DNA from: Gramella sp. AN32
GTDB taxonomy: Bacteria; Bacteroidota; Bacteroidia; Flavobacteriales; Flavobacteriaceae
NCBI RefSeq assembly: GCF_023718305.1
Contig: NZ_QEYO01000003.1
Coordinates: forward strand, 186,001-250,000
Length of the DNA: 64,000 nucleotides
Direction of reading: 5' to 3'
Below, piece by piece: positions 1-9,880 of the stretch (position 1 is the first letter of the stretch; every line of letters starts with the position of its first letter). The translations under genes were made by a program, and so were the position numbers. The notes beneath the pieces are model-generated. The model made no database searches. It was not told the DNA's origin and was given only the letters and a program-made list of their open reading frames with translations.

Positions 1-50
1 ATAAAAGATATCAAGGACAACTTATACAAAATTGGTTCTATTTTATTTTG

Positions 51-58
51 TACCTTTG
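51..58 (+). promoter_or_regulatory. Putative -7 promoter element (TACCTTTG) upstream of hemD
   Basis: TACCTTTG fits the Bacteroidota -7 consensus TANNTTTG exactly. No convincing TTTG lies at the expected -33 distance; the nearest TTG (32-34) is only 16 bases away. The element sits about 75 bases before the hemD start, so the link to hemD is an inference. Confidence 0.45.
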
Positions 59-133
59 CGCACTTGAAATCGCCCCTTATTATATTTTGTTTAAGGTCAT
101 TACAAAATAATAAGATTAAAAGAAGAATCGTAT

Positions 134-886
134 ATGAAAGTGAAAACAATTTTGATTTCTCAGCCAGAACCCAAGGTAGAAAATTCACCTTATTTTGAAC
201 TTGAGGAAAAACAAAAAGTTAAAATTGATTTCATTCCTTTTATTCATGTTGAAGGTGTTCCATCGAAGGAAGTAAGGCAACAAAAAGTTGATCTTACTAA
301 ATTTACAGCGATCATACTTACCAGTAGGAATGCAGTAGACCATTTTTTTAGAATTTCTGAAGAAATGCGTTACAAAGTGCCCGATACCCTTAAATATTTT
401 TGCTTAAGCGAGGCAGTTGCTTATTATTTGCAAAAATATGTGGTTTACCGAAAGCGTAAAATCTATGTTGGGAAAAGAACTTTCGCTGAACTGGCTCCGC
501 TTATCAAGAAATATAAAAATGAGAAGTTTTTATTACCTTCTTCAGATATGCTGAAACCTGATGTTCCCAGAACCTTGAATAAATTAGGTATAGAGTGGAA
601 AAAAGCAGTGTTTTATAAAACTGTGGTTAGTGATCTTTCACATTTAAAAGATGTGACCTATGATGTCCTGGTATTTTTTAGCCCAAGCGGTATCAAATCA
701 CTTTTCGAAAATTTCCCTGATTTTAAACAAAATAATACACGAATCGCGGTTTTTGGCAACACAACCATCAAAGCTGCAAAAGAACACGGATTAACCGTGA
801 ACATTAAAGCGCCAACTCCGGAAACTCCAAGTATGACGATGGCGATTACGAAGTATATAAACGACGTAAATAAAAAGCACGCGTAA
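134..886 (+). CDS. hemD: Uroporphyrinogen-III synthase
   Basis: Likely cyclises hydroxymethylbilane to uroporphyrinogen III, the branch point of haem and sirohaem synthesis in the cytoplasm. The 250-residue length and the two-lobed pattern fit the family: an N-terminal lobe with TAIILTSRNAVDHFF (about residues 58-72), a central LPSSD stretch, and a second lobe with VLVFFSPSGIKSLF followed by VFGNTTIKAAKEHG and a C-terminal TPETPSMTMAI motif. HemD is poorly conserved, so the assignment rests on these motifs and overall architecture. Other haem genes are not adjacent; the gene is transcribed towards pckA and ends at a shared terminator. The ATG is preceded by an A-rich leader, as is usual in this phylum. 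Confidence 0.85.
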   Translation: MKVKTILISQPEPKVENSPYFELEEKQKVKIDFIPFIHVEGVPSKEVRQQKVDLTKFTAIILTSRNAVDHFFRISEEMRYKVPDTLKYFCLSEAVAYYLQKYVVYRKRKIYVGKRTFAELAPLIKKYKNEKFLLPSSDMLKPDVPRTLNKLGIEWKKAVFYKTVVSDLSHLKDVTYDVLVFFSPSGIKSLFENFPDFKQNNTRIAVFGNTTIKAAKEHGLTVNIKAPTPETPSMTMAITKYINDVNKKHA

Positions 887-912
887 CAAACTATTACTTC
901 AGTATAAAATAA

Positions 913-940
913 AAAAATCCGGTCTTTCAACCGGATTTTT
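913..940. terminator. Bidirectional intrinsic terminator between hemD and pckA
   Basis: The 7-bp arms ATCCGGT (917-923) and ACCGGAT (930-936) enclose a 6-base loop and are flanked by an A run on the left and a T run on the right. It can therefore serve both hemD (+) and pckA (-), which converge here. Confidence 0.85.
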
Positions 941-964
941 CTTTTCAACTAACAACTAAAACTA

Positions 965-2560
965 TTATTTGGGTGCTCCGTTCATAATCTCCTTATTGGC
1001 ATAAGCCTCAAATTTTTTAAAGTTTTCAGTAAAAAAACTGGACAACTGACCCGCTTTTAGATCGTAGGCAGCCTGATCTTTCCAGGTATTTTTAGGATTT
1101 AGTATTTCAGAAGGCACATTATTGCATTCGGTTGGCATTTGTAAACCAAAAATTTTATGAGTATCAAAATTCACCTTCTCAAGTTTTCCCTGTAAAGCCG
1201 CACTAATCATCGCACGGGTATATTTCAGTTTCATTCTATTTCCAATTCCGTAAGGCCCACCGGTCCAGCCGGTATTTACCAGCCAAACATTTACATGCGC
1301 CTCTTTCATTTTTTTGCTGAGCATTTCAGCATAATTAGTAGGGTGCAAAGGCATGAAGGGTGCACCAAAACAAGCGGAAAAACTAGGTAGTGGTTCTTCC
1401 ACACCTTCCTCAGTTCCTGCAACTTTAGCTGTGTAACCACTTATGAAATGATAAGCAGCCTGTCCCGGGGTTAATTTTGAAATGGGAGGCAAAACACCAA
1501 AGGCATCTGCGGTTAAAAAAAATATATTCTTAGGATTAGTACCCACTGAGGGTTCCTGAATATTATGAATATGATCTATCGGGTAACTCACCCGGGTATT
1601 TTGGGTTATGGAAGTATCGGCGAAATCTACATTTCCGGCTTTATCCATCACCACATTTTCCAGAATTGCCCCGGGTTTAATCGCATTATAGATATCCGGT
1701 TCATTTTCTTCGGAAAGATTGATCACTTTTGCATAGCAACCACCTTCAAAATTGAAAATAGTATTTTCAGGAGTCCAGCCATGTTCATCGTCCCCAATAA
1801 GTCTTCTATCAGGATCTGCTGAAAGCGTTGTCTTACCCGTACCTGAAAGCCCGAAGAAAATCGCGGTATCCCCTTCTTCCCCAACGTTTGCAGAGCAATG
1901 CATGGGAAGTGTATTTTTATCTACCGGAAGAATAAAATTCAAGGCTGAAAAAATTCCTTTTTTGATCTCCCCGGTATACCCGGTTCCTCCTATTAAAACA
2001 ATTTTTTTACTAAAATTTAAGATCGCGAAGTTCTCCTGACGGGTTCCATCAACTTTAGGATTAGCTTTAAATCCAGGTGCGTTTACCACCAGCCAGTCTT
2101 CTTTAAAATTTTCAAGCTCAAACTCATTTGGTCTCAGGAACATATTATAGGAAAACATGTTAGACCATGGATATTCGTTAATGATCCGAATATTCAATCT
2201 ATATTCCTCATCGGCACAGGCATAAGCATCACGGGCAAAGATTTCTTTTCCGCCTAAATAAGCTACCACCTTATTATAAAGGAGGTCGAATTTTTTTGCA
2301 TCAAACGGAATATTAATATTTCCCCACCAAACTTTGTCTTTGGTGATCGCATCTTCAACTATAAAGCGATCCTTTGGAGACCTCCCGGTAAACTCACCGG
2401 TATTCACCGCTAGGGCACCGAAAGCAGTATCCTGCCCCTGTCCCATTTCAATCGTTTTGTCGTGAAGTTTTTTTGGAGATAGTTGATAATGAACTTTAGC
2501 ATTGTTGATCCCGTAATCCTCTAACGAAATCGTTTTCGTAATTTGGGTGTTTTCAACCAT
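965..2560 (-). CDS. pckA: Phosphoenolpyruvate carboxykinase (ATP)
   Basis: Catalyses the ATP-dependent interconversion of oxaloacetate and phosphoenolpyruvate, the entry step of gluconeogenesis. At 531 residues it has the usual length of the ATP-type enzyme. The nucleotide-binding kinase-1 motif GLSGTGKTTLS lies at residues 237-247 and the metal-binding kinase-2 motif LIGDDEHGW at 254-262. The substrate-binding TGRSPKDRF is at 58-66. The ATG start is followed by a normal N-terminus (MVENTQITKT) and lies just downstream of a TACTTTTG promoter element on the minus strand. It is monocistronic, ending at the hairpin shared with hemD. Gluconeogenesis from amino acids and organic acids fits a marine polymer degrader. 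Confidence 0.97.
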   Translation of the reverse strand: MVENTQITKTISLEDYGINNAKVHYQLSPKKLHDKTIEMGQGQDTAFGALAVNTGEFTGRSPKDRFIVEDAITKDKVWWGNINIPFDAKKFDLLYNKVVAYLGGKEIFARDAYACADEEYRLNIRIINEYPWSNMFSYNMFLRPNEFELENFKEDWLVVNAPGFKANPKVDGTRQENFAILNFSKKIVLIGGTGYTGEIKKGIFSALNFILPVDKNTLPMHCSANVGEEGDTAIFFGLSGTGKTTLSADPDRRLIGDDEHGWTPENTIFNFEGGCYAKVINLSEENEPDIYNAIKPGAILENVVMDKAGNVDFADTSITQNTRVSYPIDHIHNIQEPSVGTNPKNIFFLTADAFGVLPPISKLTPGQAAYHFISGYTAKVAGTEEGVEEPLPSFSACFGAPFMPLHPTNYAEMLSKKMKEAHVNVWLVNTGWTGGPYGIGNRMKLKYTRAMISAALQGKLEKVNFDTHKIFGLQMPTECNNVPSEILNPKNTWKDQAAYDLKAGQLSSFFTENFKKFEAYANKEIMNGAPK

Positions 2561-2592
2561 AAAAAATCAATTCTGTTGTGTGTATAGTGGTA

Positions 2593-2600
2593 CAAAAGTA
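2593..2600 (-). promoter_or_regulatory. Putative -7 promoter element (TACTTTTG) for pckA
   Basis: Read on the minus strand the bases are TACTTTTG, an exact match to TANNTTTG, 32 bases before the pckA ATG. No clear TTTG is seen at -33. Confidence 0.5.
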
Positions 2601-2637
2601 AAAATCTTAAGTAGATAAAGTGCTAATCTGTTTTAAT

Positions 2638-3033
2638 TTATTTCGATTTTAACTTTATAAACCTCCATATCAACATCCCCCAGCCCGTGATTAAAATTGT
2701 TCCTCCAAGCGGTGTGAGCATAGCTATTTTTGCAGCATCGAACGCATATAGACTATTCGTAGCAAGCAGGTAAATGGAACCTGAAAAGAGGATAATCCCA
2801 CTTAAAAACATAAAAAAAATTAAATTATTCAATTTTTTAAGCTGAGATTCCAGGCTGCCTAAAATTAAAAAGAGAAGTGCATGGTACATTTGAAATTTCA
2901 CTCCCGTTTCAAAAGTTGCAATACTTTCTACAGAAAGGAGATCTTTTAGACCATGCGCAGCAAAAGCTCCAAATAGTACCGCAATTAAACCCAATATCGC
3001 CCCAGTAATTAAAAATTTTCGCTGCATATTCAA
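2638..3033 (-). CDS. DUF423 family small membrane protein (YgdD-like)
   Basis: A 131-residue protein with four hydrophobic segments (about residues 6-28, 48-62, 69-90 and 100-123). It has the DUF423 hallmark near the first helix, GAFAAHGLK, and a C-terminal TPLGGTILITGWGMLIW segment. The family is widespread and placed in the inner membrane; its function is unknown. It stands alone, divergent from the saccharopine-dehydrogenase-like gene. Confidence 0.85.
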   Translation of the reverse strand: MNMQRKFLITGAILGLIAVLFGAFAAHGLKDLLSVESIATFETGVKFQMYHALLFLILGSLESQLKKLNNLIFFMFLSGIILFSGSIYLLATNSLYAFDAAKIAMLTPLGGTILITGWGMLIWRFIKLKSK

Positions 3034-3093
3034 ATTTTATTTCCTCCTAAAGATTAGTACATTCGTTTGCACTACACAAAACTAATTTATTTT

Positions 3094-4467
3094 ATGCGAG
3101 AAATATTAATTGTGGGCGCGGGAAAATCTACCTCTGCCCTCATAAGTTACTTACTCGATCAGGCAAAAACTGAAAATCTGCACTTGAGAATTGGGGATCT
3201 TCAACTTGAAAATGCCAAAAAAGCTTGTAAAGACCATCGTCGCTGCGAAGCTTTTGAACTGGATATTTTTAATTCTGAAAGTCGGGAAATTGCTGTAAAA
3301 AGAGCCAATATTGTCATTTCCATGTTGCCCGCCAGATTTCATATTGAGGTGGCTCGGGATTGTCTCAGGTTTGGAAAAAGTATGGTTACTGCTTCCTATA
3401 TAAGCGAAGAGATGCAGGCTTTGGATGAAGAAGCCAGGAAGAAAGGACTTGTTTTTATGAATGAGATTGGGGTAGACCCGGGAATTGATCATATGAGCGC
3501 GATGCAGGCCTTGAACCGGATTCGGGAAAAAGGCGGAAAAATGGTTCTTTTTGAATCTTTTACCGGCGGCCTGGTGGCTCCGGAAAGCGATAACAATCTC
3601 TGGAACTATAAGTTTACCTGGAACCCACGAAATGTGGTGGTGGCCGGCCAGGGAGGTGTTGCTGAATTTATCCAGGAAGGAAAATATAAATACATCCCCT
3701 ATCACCGACTTTTCCGAAGGACAGAATTTCTGGAAATTGAAGGCTATGGAAAATTTGAAGGTTACGCAAACCGAAATTCCTTAAAATATCAAAGTATTTA
3801 TGGGCTGGATGAGATACTTACTTTATACCGCGGGACTATTAGGAAAGTAGGTTTTAGTCGTGCCTGGAATATGTTCGTTCAATTAGGAATGACTGATGAT
3901 AGTTTCGCCATGAACAATTCTGAAGAAATGAGCTATCGTGATTTTATAAATTCTTTTCTTCCTTATTCTCCAAGTGATTCTGTAGAACTAAAAGTGCGGC
4001 ATAATTTAAAGATCGATCAGGATGATATCATGTGGGAAAAATTGATTGAACTCGACCTCTTTAATCCTAGTAAAAAAATCGGGATTAAAGACGCTACACC
4101 CGCAATGGCGCTTCAGAAGATATTAATGGATAAATGGACTTTATCTGAAGATGATAAAGATATGATCGTGATGTACCACAAATTCGGTTATGAGTTAAAT
4201 GGAAAAATGCACCAGATAGATTCCACCATGGTAAGTGTTGGCGAAAATCAAACCTACACTGCTATGGCTAAAACGGTGGGTTTACCCGTTGCTATCGCTA
4301 CGATTATGATCTTAAATGGTGAAATTGAAACTCCGGGAGTACAACTTCCTATTAAAAAAGAGGTTTACGAACCCATACTCAAAAAATTAGAAACTCATGG
4401 TATTATTTTTAAAGAAAAAGAGGTAGATTATCTAGGATATAATCCATTTGGTGCGGTGGGTAATTAA
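3094..4467 (+). CDS. Saccharopine dehydrogenase family protein
   Basis: An NAD(P)-dependent oxidoreductase of the saccharopine dehydrogenase/reductase family, 457 residues from the chosen start. The N-terminal Rossmann fold opens with ILIVGAGKST (residues 4-13). The middle carries the family motif NEIGVDPGIDHMSA. In other organisms the family acts in lysine catabolism, joining or splitting saccharopine; here the substrate is not proven. The longest frame starts at a TTG at 3067, but the ATG at 3094 places the Rossmann motif right at the N-terminus, as in relatives, and is preferred. An Lrp/AsnC regulator follows 52 bases downstream on the same strand, which suggests amino-acid-linked control. 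Confidence 0.85.
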   Translation: MREILIVGAGKSTSALISYLLDQAKTENLHLRIGDLQLENAKKACKDHRRCEAFELDIFNSESREIAVKRANIVISMLPARFHIEVARDCLRFGKSMVTASYISEEMQALDEEARKKGLVFMNEIGVDPGIDHMSAMQALNRIREKGGKMVLFESFTGGLVAPESDNNLWNYKFTWNPRNVVVAGQGGVAEFIQEGKYKYIPYHRLFRRTEFLEIEGYGKFEGYANRNSLKYQSIYGLDEILTLYRGTIRKVGFSRAWNMFVQLGMTDDSFAMNNSEEMSYRDFINSFLPYSPSDSVELKVRHNLKIDQDDIMWEKLIELDLFNPSKKIGIKDATPAMALQKILMDKWTLSEDDKDMIVMYHKFGYELNGKMHQIDSTMVSVGENQTYTAMAKTVGLPVAIATIMILNGEIETPGVQLPIKKEVYEPILKKLETHGIIFKEKEVDYLGYNPFGAVGN

Positions 4468-4519
4468 TATTTGAAAGCATTTTTTGTAAATTAGCTTTAC
4501 AATCAAAAAATTTCCCCAA

Positions 4520-4990
4520 ATGAAAATGATTAAAGAGAATGTAAAGCTGGACGGAATCGATAAAACAATTCTTACTGCTTTAATGGAAGATGCCAAACGC
4601 CCCATCTTAGAAATTGCCAAAGGAATAGGGATAACCGGGGCCGCGGTGCACCAAAGGCTTCGAAAACTGGAAAATTCCGGACTTATTGAGGGTTCAAAGA
4701 TGATGCTGAACGCCAAAATGTTGGGGTATAAGACTATGGCTTTTGTAGGAGTCTATCTGGATAAAGCAGTAAGCAATCCCCAGGCAGTTCAAAAGCTAAA
4801 GCAAATACCTGAAGTTATCGAAAGTCATTACACTACGGGTAACTGGTCTATTTTCCTAAAAATCCTTTGTAGGGATAATGAACATTTGATGAATGTTTTA
4901 AACAAAGACATTCAGGCGATCGAAGGTGTGTCCAGAACCGAAACTTTCATTTCCTTAAACCAGCAAATTAACAGGCAGATCAAAATTTAA
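4520..4990 (+). CDS. Lrp/AsnC family transcriptional regulator
   Basis: A 156-residue feast/famine regulator. The N-terminal AsnC-type helix-turn-helix covers roughly residues 10-55 (ILEIAKGIGITGAAVHQRL). The C-terminal RAM ligand-binding domain follows, with VYLDKAV and the ligand-loop region VIESHYTTGNWSIFLKI. Members sense amino acids and regulate amino-acid metabolism. Lying directly after the saccharopine-dehydrogenase-like gene, it may control that gene; this is inference from position only. Confidence 0.92.
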   Translation: MKMIKENVKLDGIDKTILTALMEDAKRPILEIAKGIGITGAAVHQRLRKLENSGLIEGSKMMLNAKMLGYKTMAFVGVYLDKAVSNPQAVQKLKQIPEVIESHYTTGNWSIFLKILCRDNEHLMNVLNKDIQAIEGVSRTETFISLNQQINRQIKI

Positions 4991-5066
4991 TGTCTATTAA
5001 AAGTAGTTTTTTAATAAAAAAAATATAGTCAAATAATCCTCTTCATATACTCGAGTGAAGAATTTA

Positions 5067-5765
5067 CTAATCCCTGCCCATATATAAGCTTACAAAATAT
5101 AATAAAGTGGCCAGTGAACCAACAGCTGCTACTACATAAGTCCTTGCTGCCCATTTCAGCGAATCTTCTGCAGCATCATGCTCCGCTCTGGTTAACATAT
5201 TTTCTGTTTCCAACCAAACCAGTGCACGCTTACTAGCATCATATTCCACAGGAAGTGTTATAAAACTAAAGAGTGTTCCTAAACCATACATAATAATTCC
5301 AATTAACAACACGGTTTTTCCTACTCCTGCTCCAACCATAGTCATCAGTATCAATCCACCAAAAATAGCCCATTGCGAAAATTTAGAGGCAATACTTACC
5401 ACTGGCACCAATTTACTCCTCATTTGTAACCAGCTATAAGCTTTGGCATGTTGTACGGCATGTCCACATTCGTGGGCAGCAACCGCAGCAGCCGCAGCAT
5501 TACGTTGCGAAAAAACGCCTTCACTAAGGTTAACCGTTTTCTTGGCAGGATTGTAATGATCTGAAAGCATTCCAGGTGTGGAAATCACCTTTACATCATT
5601 AATTCCATTATCATGAAGCATTTTTTCGGCGATCTCCCTACCGCTTAATCCATTTTGAAGATGGACTTTAGAATACTTCTTAAATTTGCTTTTTAGTTTG
5701 TTGCTCACATACATGCTAACCAGAAAAATAATCCCGGCGATGATGTAATATCCATAGATTCCCAT
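5067..5765 (-). CDS. Membrane-bound neutral zinc metallopeptidase (YugP-like)
   Basis: A 232-residue integral membrane protein with an N-terminal helix (residues 4-21), a cytoplasmic-type segment and two or three C-terminal helices. The zinc motif HECGH is at residues 98-102, and an acidic stretch (LPVEYDASKRA) further on matches the family pattern. Members are annotated as Zn-dependent proteases of unknown substrate. The longest frame adds 17 residues, but the ATG giving MGIYGYYIIAG puts the first helix at the N-terminus as in homologues, so the later start is used. It is divergent from pyrH. Confidence 0.85.
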   Translation of the reverse strand: MGIYGYYIIAGIIFLVSMYVSNKLKSKFKKYSKVHLQNGLSGREIAEKMLHDNGINDVKVISTPGMLSDHYNPAKKTVNLSEGVFSQRNAAAAAVAAHECGHAVQHAKAYSWLQMRSKLVPVVSIASKFSQWAIFGGLILMTMVGAGVGKTVLLIGIIMYGLGTLFSFITLPVEYDASKRALVWLETENMLTRAEHDAAEDSLKWAARTYVVAAVGSLATLLYFVSLYMGRD

Positions 5766-5928
5766 TGAATTTTTTTTTAAATGTTCCTTTCTCAAAAGTA
5801 GCAAAAATCCAGCCACTTCTAATTTTTTTAAATACAGCTAGATAAAACTGTCAGGCATTTAAAACGGAACGAAGTTGCTAAAGCTTTCCAAATTAACTTC
5901 AGAATATTTTACAAATTCAGATATTAGC

Positions 5929-5936
5929 TATATTTG
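5929..5936 (+). promoter_or_regulatory. Putative -7 promoter element (TATATTTG) for pyrH-frr
   Basis: TATATTTG matches TANNTTTG and lies 23 bases before the pyrH ATG, which gives a short leader as is common in the phylum. A weak TTTA (5907-5910) lies 18 bases upstream as a possible -33 element. Confidence 0.5.
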
Positions 5937-5950
5937 CAACGATTAATTAA

Positions 5951-6667
<717 letters not shown>

Positions 6668-6689
6668 AAAACAGAAAAAATATATTAGC

Positions 6690-7241
6690 ATGGACGAAGT
6701 TGAATTTATTCTGGAGGAAACCAAAGAAGGGATGGAAAAAGCTATCTCTCACCTAAGAAAACAACTTACAAATATTCGCGCCGGGAAAGCCAGCCCGAGT
6801 ATGCTGGGGAGTGTAATGGTAGAATATTATGGATCTCAAACACCATTACAACAAGTGGCGAATGTGAATACTCCAGATGCCAGGACGCTTAGCATCCAAC
6901 CTTTTGAAAAAAGTATGATTGGTGAAATTCAAAGAGGGATTATGCACGCAAACCTTGGATTTAATCCTATGAATAATGGGGAAAGCGTAATCATTAACGT
7001 ACCACCCTTAACTGAGGAAAGAAGGATACAACTTTCAAAACAGGCAAAAGCTGAAGCGGAAGATGCAAAAGTTGGGGTAAGAAATGATCGTAAAAACGCA
7101 AATAACGAATTGAAGAAGTTGGATATTTCTGAAGATCTCTTAAAAAATGCTGAAGCAGAGATTCAGGAGTTAACGGATAGTCACATTAGCAAGATCGATG
7201 AAATCTTTAATGTGAAAGAAAAAGAGATCATGACTGTATAA
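6690..7241 (+). CDS. frr: Ribosome recycling factor
   Basis: With EF-G it splits post-termination ribosomes. The 183 residues form the expected three-helix-bundle plus beta-alpha-beta domain: an N-terminal helix with LRKQLTNIRAGKASPSML, a middle NVNTPDARTLSIQPFEKSMI, then PPLTEERRIQLSKQAKAEAE and long C-terminal helices. It shares a transcript with pyrH and ends at a strong hairpin. Confidence 0.97.
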   Translation: MDEVEFILEETKEGMEKAISHLRKQLTNIRAGKASPSMLGSVMVEYYGSQTPLQQVANVNTPDARTLSIQPFEKSMIGEIQRGIMHANLGFNPMNNGESVIINVPPLTEERRIQLSKQAKAEAEDAKVGVRNDRKNANNELKKLDISEDLLKNAEAEIQELTDSHISKIDEIFNVKEKEIMTV

Positions 7242-7263
7242 AAGATACACTCTTAAAAGCATC

Positions 7264-7309
7264 ATGCCGGGGCAAACTAAAATATCTTAGTTTTTCTCCG
7301 GCATTTTTT
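7264..7309 (+). terminator. Intrinsic terminator after pyrH-frr
   Basis: The arms ATGCCGG (7264-7270) and CCGGCAT (7298-7304) are followed by T6. A second inner pairing, AAACTAA (7274-7280) with TTAGTTT (7287-7293), extends the stem. Confidence 0.85.
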
Positions 7310-7342
7310 ATTAAAAACGTAATTTAATCCCAAATTATATCA

Positions 7343-9805
7343 ATGCGGTCAATTCTCCTGGTCCTTTTTCTTATCTGCAACTTTTCGCTATGTGCCCAAG
7401 GAATTATTAAAGGAAGAATTTTAAACCAGGAAAACAGGGAACCACTTCCCTACGCACACATTGAAACTTCAGAAGGAACCACAATTCTCACTAATATCGA
7501 CGGTAGTTTTCAACTTCCTGTAGAGAAAGATTCCGTAGAGATTTCTATTTCCTATATAGGTTTTCAGAGTAGGAAAACCACACTTTACACAGCTACAATT
7601 TTTATTGAGATTAGTTTAAAGCCTTCCATGCAAAATTTGAATGAGGTGGTTATTTCTGCTGGACCAAATCCTGCCAATACTATTATTCAGAAAGCTTTAG
7701 ACAACAAAAATCGAAACGATCCTGAAAAGTACCTGGAAAACTTCAGTTATAAGAGCTACACAAAATTTATTGTCGATAATGAGACCGGAGATTTAAATCT
7801 TTCAGCTGATTCTACTTCCGCAGAAATTGAAACAATTTTAAATGACGGCCGGGCTTATTTATCTGAAAAAGCATCAACCCATTATTTTGAAAAAGGAAAA
7901 GGAACTATTGAAGTTGTTGAAGGTGTAGAAACGGCCGGTTTTGAAAATCCTGTTTATGAGGTGCTGGCGCTTGAGGTAAATCCTTTTTCGCTCTATAAAA
8001 ACAACTATTCCCTTTTTAAAACAGAATATGCTTCTCCATTGGGACGCGAAGCACTGGAAAATTACTCTTTTAAAATTCTGGATACCATCCAGGGCAATCG
8101 TCCTGCTTATATGATCTATTTTAAACCGAAAAGGGATAGGATCGTTGCGGGCCTGGAAGGAATTCTATATCTGGACACAGAAACCTATGCGATTCAAAAA
8201 GCTACCGCGCAATTGCTGGGAGCGATCAAACTGCAGGTAGACCATAGTTATACCTATCTAAAAGAGGAAAATATCTGGTTTCCATCTACACAGGAAACAA
8301 CAATTAGACCGGGAAAAGGAGGTAAGGAAATTGCCATTTTTGGGGGGTCAATAAGTGTAGGGGCTATTCAACAAAAAAGAGGGTTTTTCCAAAGACTTCT
8401 TAAATCACCAATTCTACCCAATGACCTGTATCTTACGGTCAGCTCAAAAAATGAGGAAATTTTAATTCCCGGAGAACCTTACGAAAAAAGAAGGATTGCT
8501 AAAATTATGGTAAATCTGGAAGCTACGGAGAGAAAACCTGATTTTTGGGAAACTGAAAGGCTAATTCCGTTTACAAATCGAGATATGGCGGCGAAAGCAA
8601 AAGTAGACTCCCTCATCCAAAGCGGGAATGTAAAACGAAAATTACAGGTGAAAGATGCTATTTCCAGAGGTTATTATCCTATTGGGATTGTTGACCTGGA
8701 TATCAGCAAAATTTTCAAAACGAATGTTTATGAAGGGCTTCGTTTAGGTTTAGGCCTTAGAACAAATGAGAAATTATTTGAAAATTTTAGCCTGGAAGGC
8801 TATACCACCTATGGTTTTGGTGATGAGGCCTTAAAATATGGAGCCGGCGCAAATTTTTATCTCAATCCCCGAACGTCTACCACGCTCAAATTTTATGTTT
8901 CTAAAGACATTGATGAAACAGGATCAGTCAAATTTTTGAAAGGGGACAATCCTTTTTCGCTTATAGAGCCGCGGTCTGTAAATGCTGATTTTTTCTATAC
9001 TTATCAAACTTACTGGACGGGAATTGAGCATCAAATCACTTCAAATTTTAATGGCGAATTAAGGTTGAAAAGGGATGAGATCACACAAATTCAGGATTAC
9101 CAGTATTTATACAATGACCAGTTGTTTAGCGATTATAATTTATCTACCGCGATATTTTCATTTTTGTGGCGACCATTTTCTAAATATCTCAGCACTCCGG
9201 ATAGAACTGTAATGACTGAAAAAAACTTTCCGCAGTTTACCGGTCAAATCGAACAGTCTTTCAGGAATTTAGCAGATGGTGATTTTACTTTTACCAGATT
9301 GGGGGTTAGGGCAGATCATGAAATTAAAAGACTGGACAAATCACGGACCGAATTTATTCTGGAAGGAAACTATGTTTTTGGAGATTTCCCTTTAACCCAT
9401 GCCTTTCATTCCTTTCCCAACAATCCCAATGAGCTGGAAATTTTTCAAAGATTTTCCGTTGCGGGTCGAAATAGTTTTGAAACCATGTATTTTAATGAAT
9501 TCTTTAGTGATAGACAGGCCATGTTCCATGTGAGACATCAATTGAGACCATTTAATATCACCGAGCAACTAAAACCTGAACTTGTTTTTATTTCCAGGTT
9601 TGCGATCGGGGATTTTCAAAACCCACAGGATCATATCAATATTGAATTTGATACTTTAGATAAAGGTTTCTCTGAAGTTGGGATGGAACTTAATAAAATA
9701 TTTGCCGGTTTTGGGCTAAGCACTGCTTATAGATATGGTGCTTATCACCTGCCAACTTTTAAGGAGAATTTTTCATTTAAATTCACGCTCATTCTTGAGT
9801 TATAG
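7343..9805 (+). CDS. DUF5686 / carboxypeptidase-regulatory-like outer membrane protein
   Basis: An 820-residue envelope protein. A signal peptide (residues 1-19, cleavage after CAQ) is followed by a carboxypeptidase-D regulatory-like beta-sandwich (about 20-95, GIIKGRILNQENREPLPYAH). The rest is a DUF5686 region ending in a predicted beta-barrel with an aromatic C-terminal strand (FSFKFTLILEL). It is related in layout to SusC-type proteins but has no TonB plug, so it is not a TonB-dependent receptor. The function is unknown; proteins of this type are common in flavobacteria. It lies 75 bases before the MMPL exporter on the same strand, but a separate promoter element lies between them. Confidence 0.8.
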   Translation: MRSILLVLFLICNFSLCAQGIIKGRILNQENREPLPYAHIETSEGTTILTNIDGSFQLPVEKDSVEISISYIGFQSRKTTLYTATIFIEISLKPSMQNLNEVVISAGPNPANTIIQKALDNKNRNDPEKYLENFSYKSYTKFIVDNETGDLNLSADSTSAEIETILNDGRAYLSEKASTHYFEKGKGTIEVVEGVETAGFENPVYEVLALEVNPFSLYKNNYSLFKTEYASPLGREALENYSFKILDTIQGNRPAYMIYFKPKRDRIVAGLEGILYLDTETYAIQKATAQLLGAIKLQVDHSYTYLKEENIWFPSTQETTIRPGKGGKEIAIFGGSISVGAIQQKRGFFQRLLKSPILPNDLYLTVSSKNEEILIPGEPYEKRRIAKIMVNLEATERKPDFWETERLIPFTNRDMAAKAKVDSLIQSGNVKRKLQVKDAISRGYYPIGIVDLDISKIFKTNVYEGLRLGLGLRTNEKLFENFSLEGYTTYGFGDEALKYGAGANFYLNPRTSTTLKFYVSKDIDETGSVKFLKGDNPFSLIEPRSVNADFFYTYQTYWTGIEHQITSNFNGELRLKRDEITQIQDYQYLYNDQLFSDYNLSTAIFSFLWRPFSKYLSTPDRTVMTEKNFPQFTGQIEQSFRNLADGDFTFTRLGVRADHEIKRLDKSRTEFILEGNYVFGDFPLTHAFHSFPNNPNELEIFQRFSVAGRNSFETMYFNEFFSDRQAMFHVRHQLRPFNITEQLKPELVFISRFAIGDFQNPQDHINIEFDTLDKGFSEVGMELNKIFAGFGLSTAYRYGAYHLPTFKENFSFKFTLILEL

Positions 9806-9854
9806 GTGCTAAAAGATTAATATCTTAAAGCCAAATGGTTTCGTACCTATTTTT

Positions 9855-9862
9855 TACCTTTG
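9855..9862 (+). promoter_or_regulatory. Putative -7 promoter element (TACCTTTG) for the MMPL gene
   Basis: An exact TANNTTTG match, 19 bases before the ATG at 9881. No clear -33 TTTG is seen. Confidence 0.5.
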
Positions 9863-9880
9863 CGCCGCTAAAAAACTAAC

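Noticed and set aside
3151..3705. 184-residue open frame antisense to the saccharopine dehydrogenase gene
   Set aside because: It lies fully inside a well-supported gene on the other strand, has no recognisable motif and no promoter.
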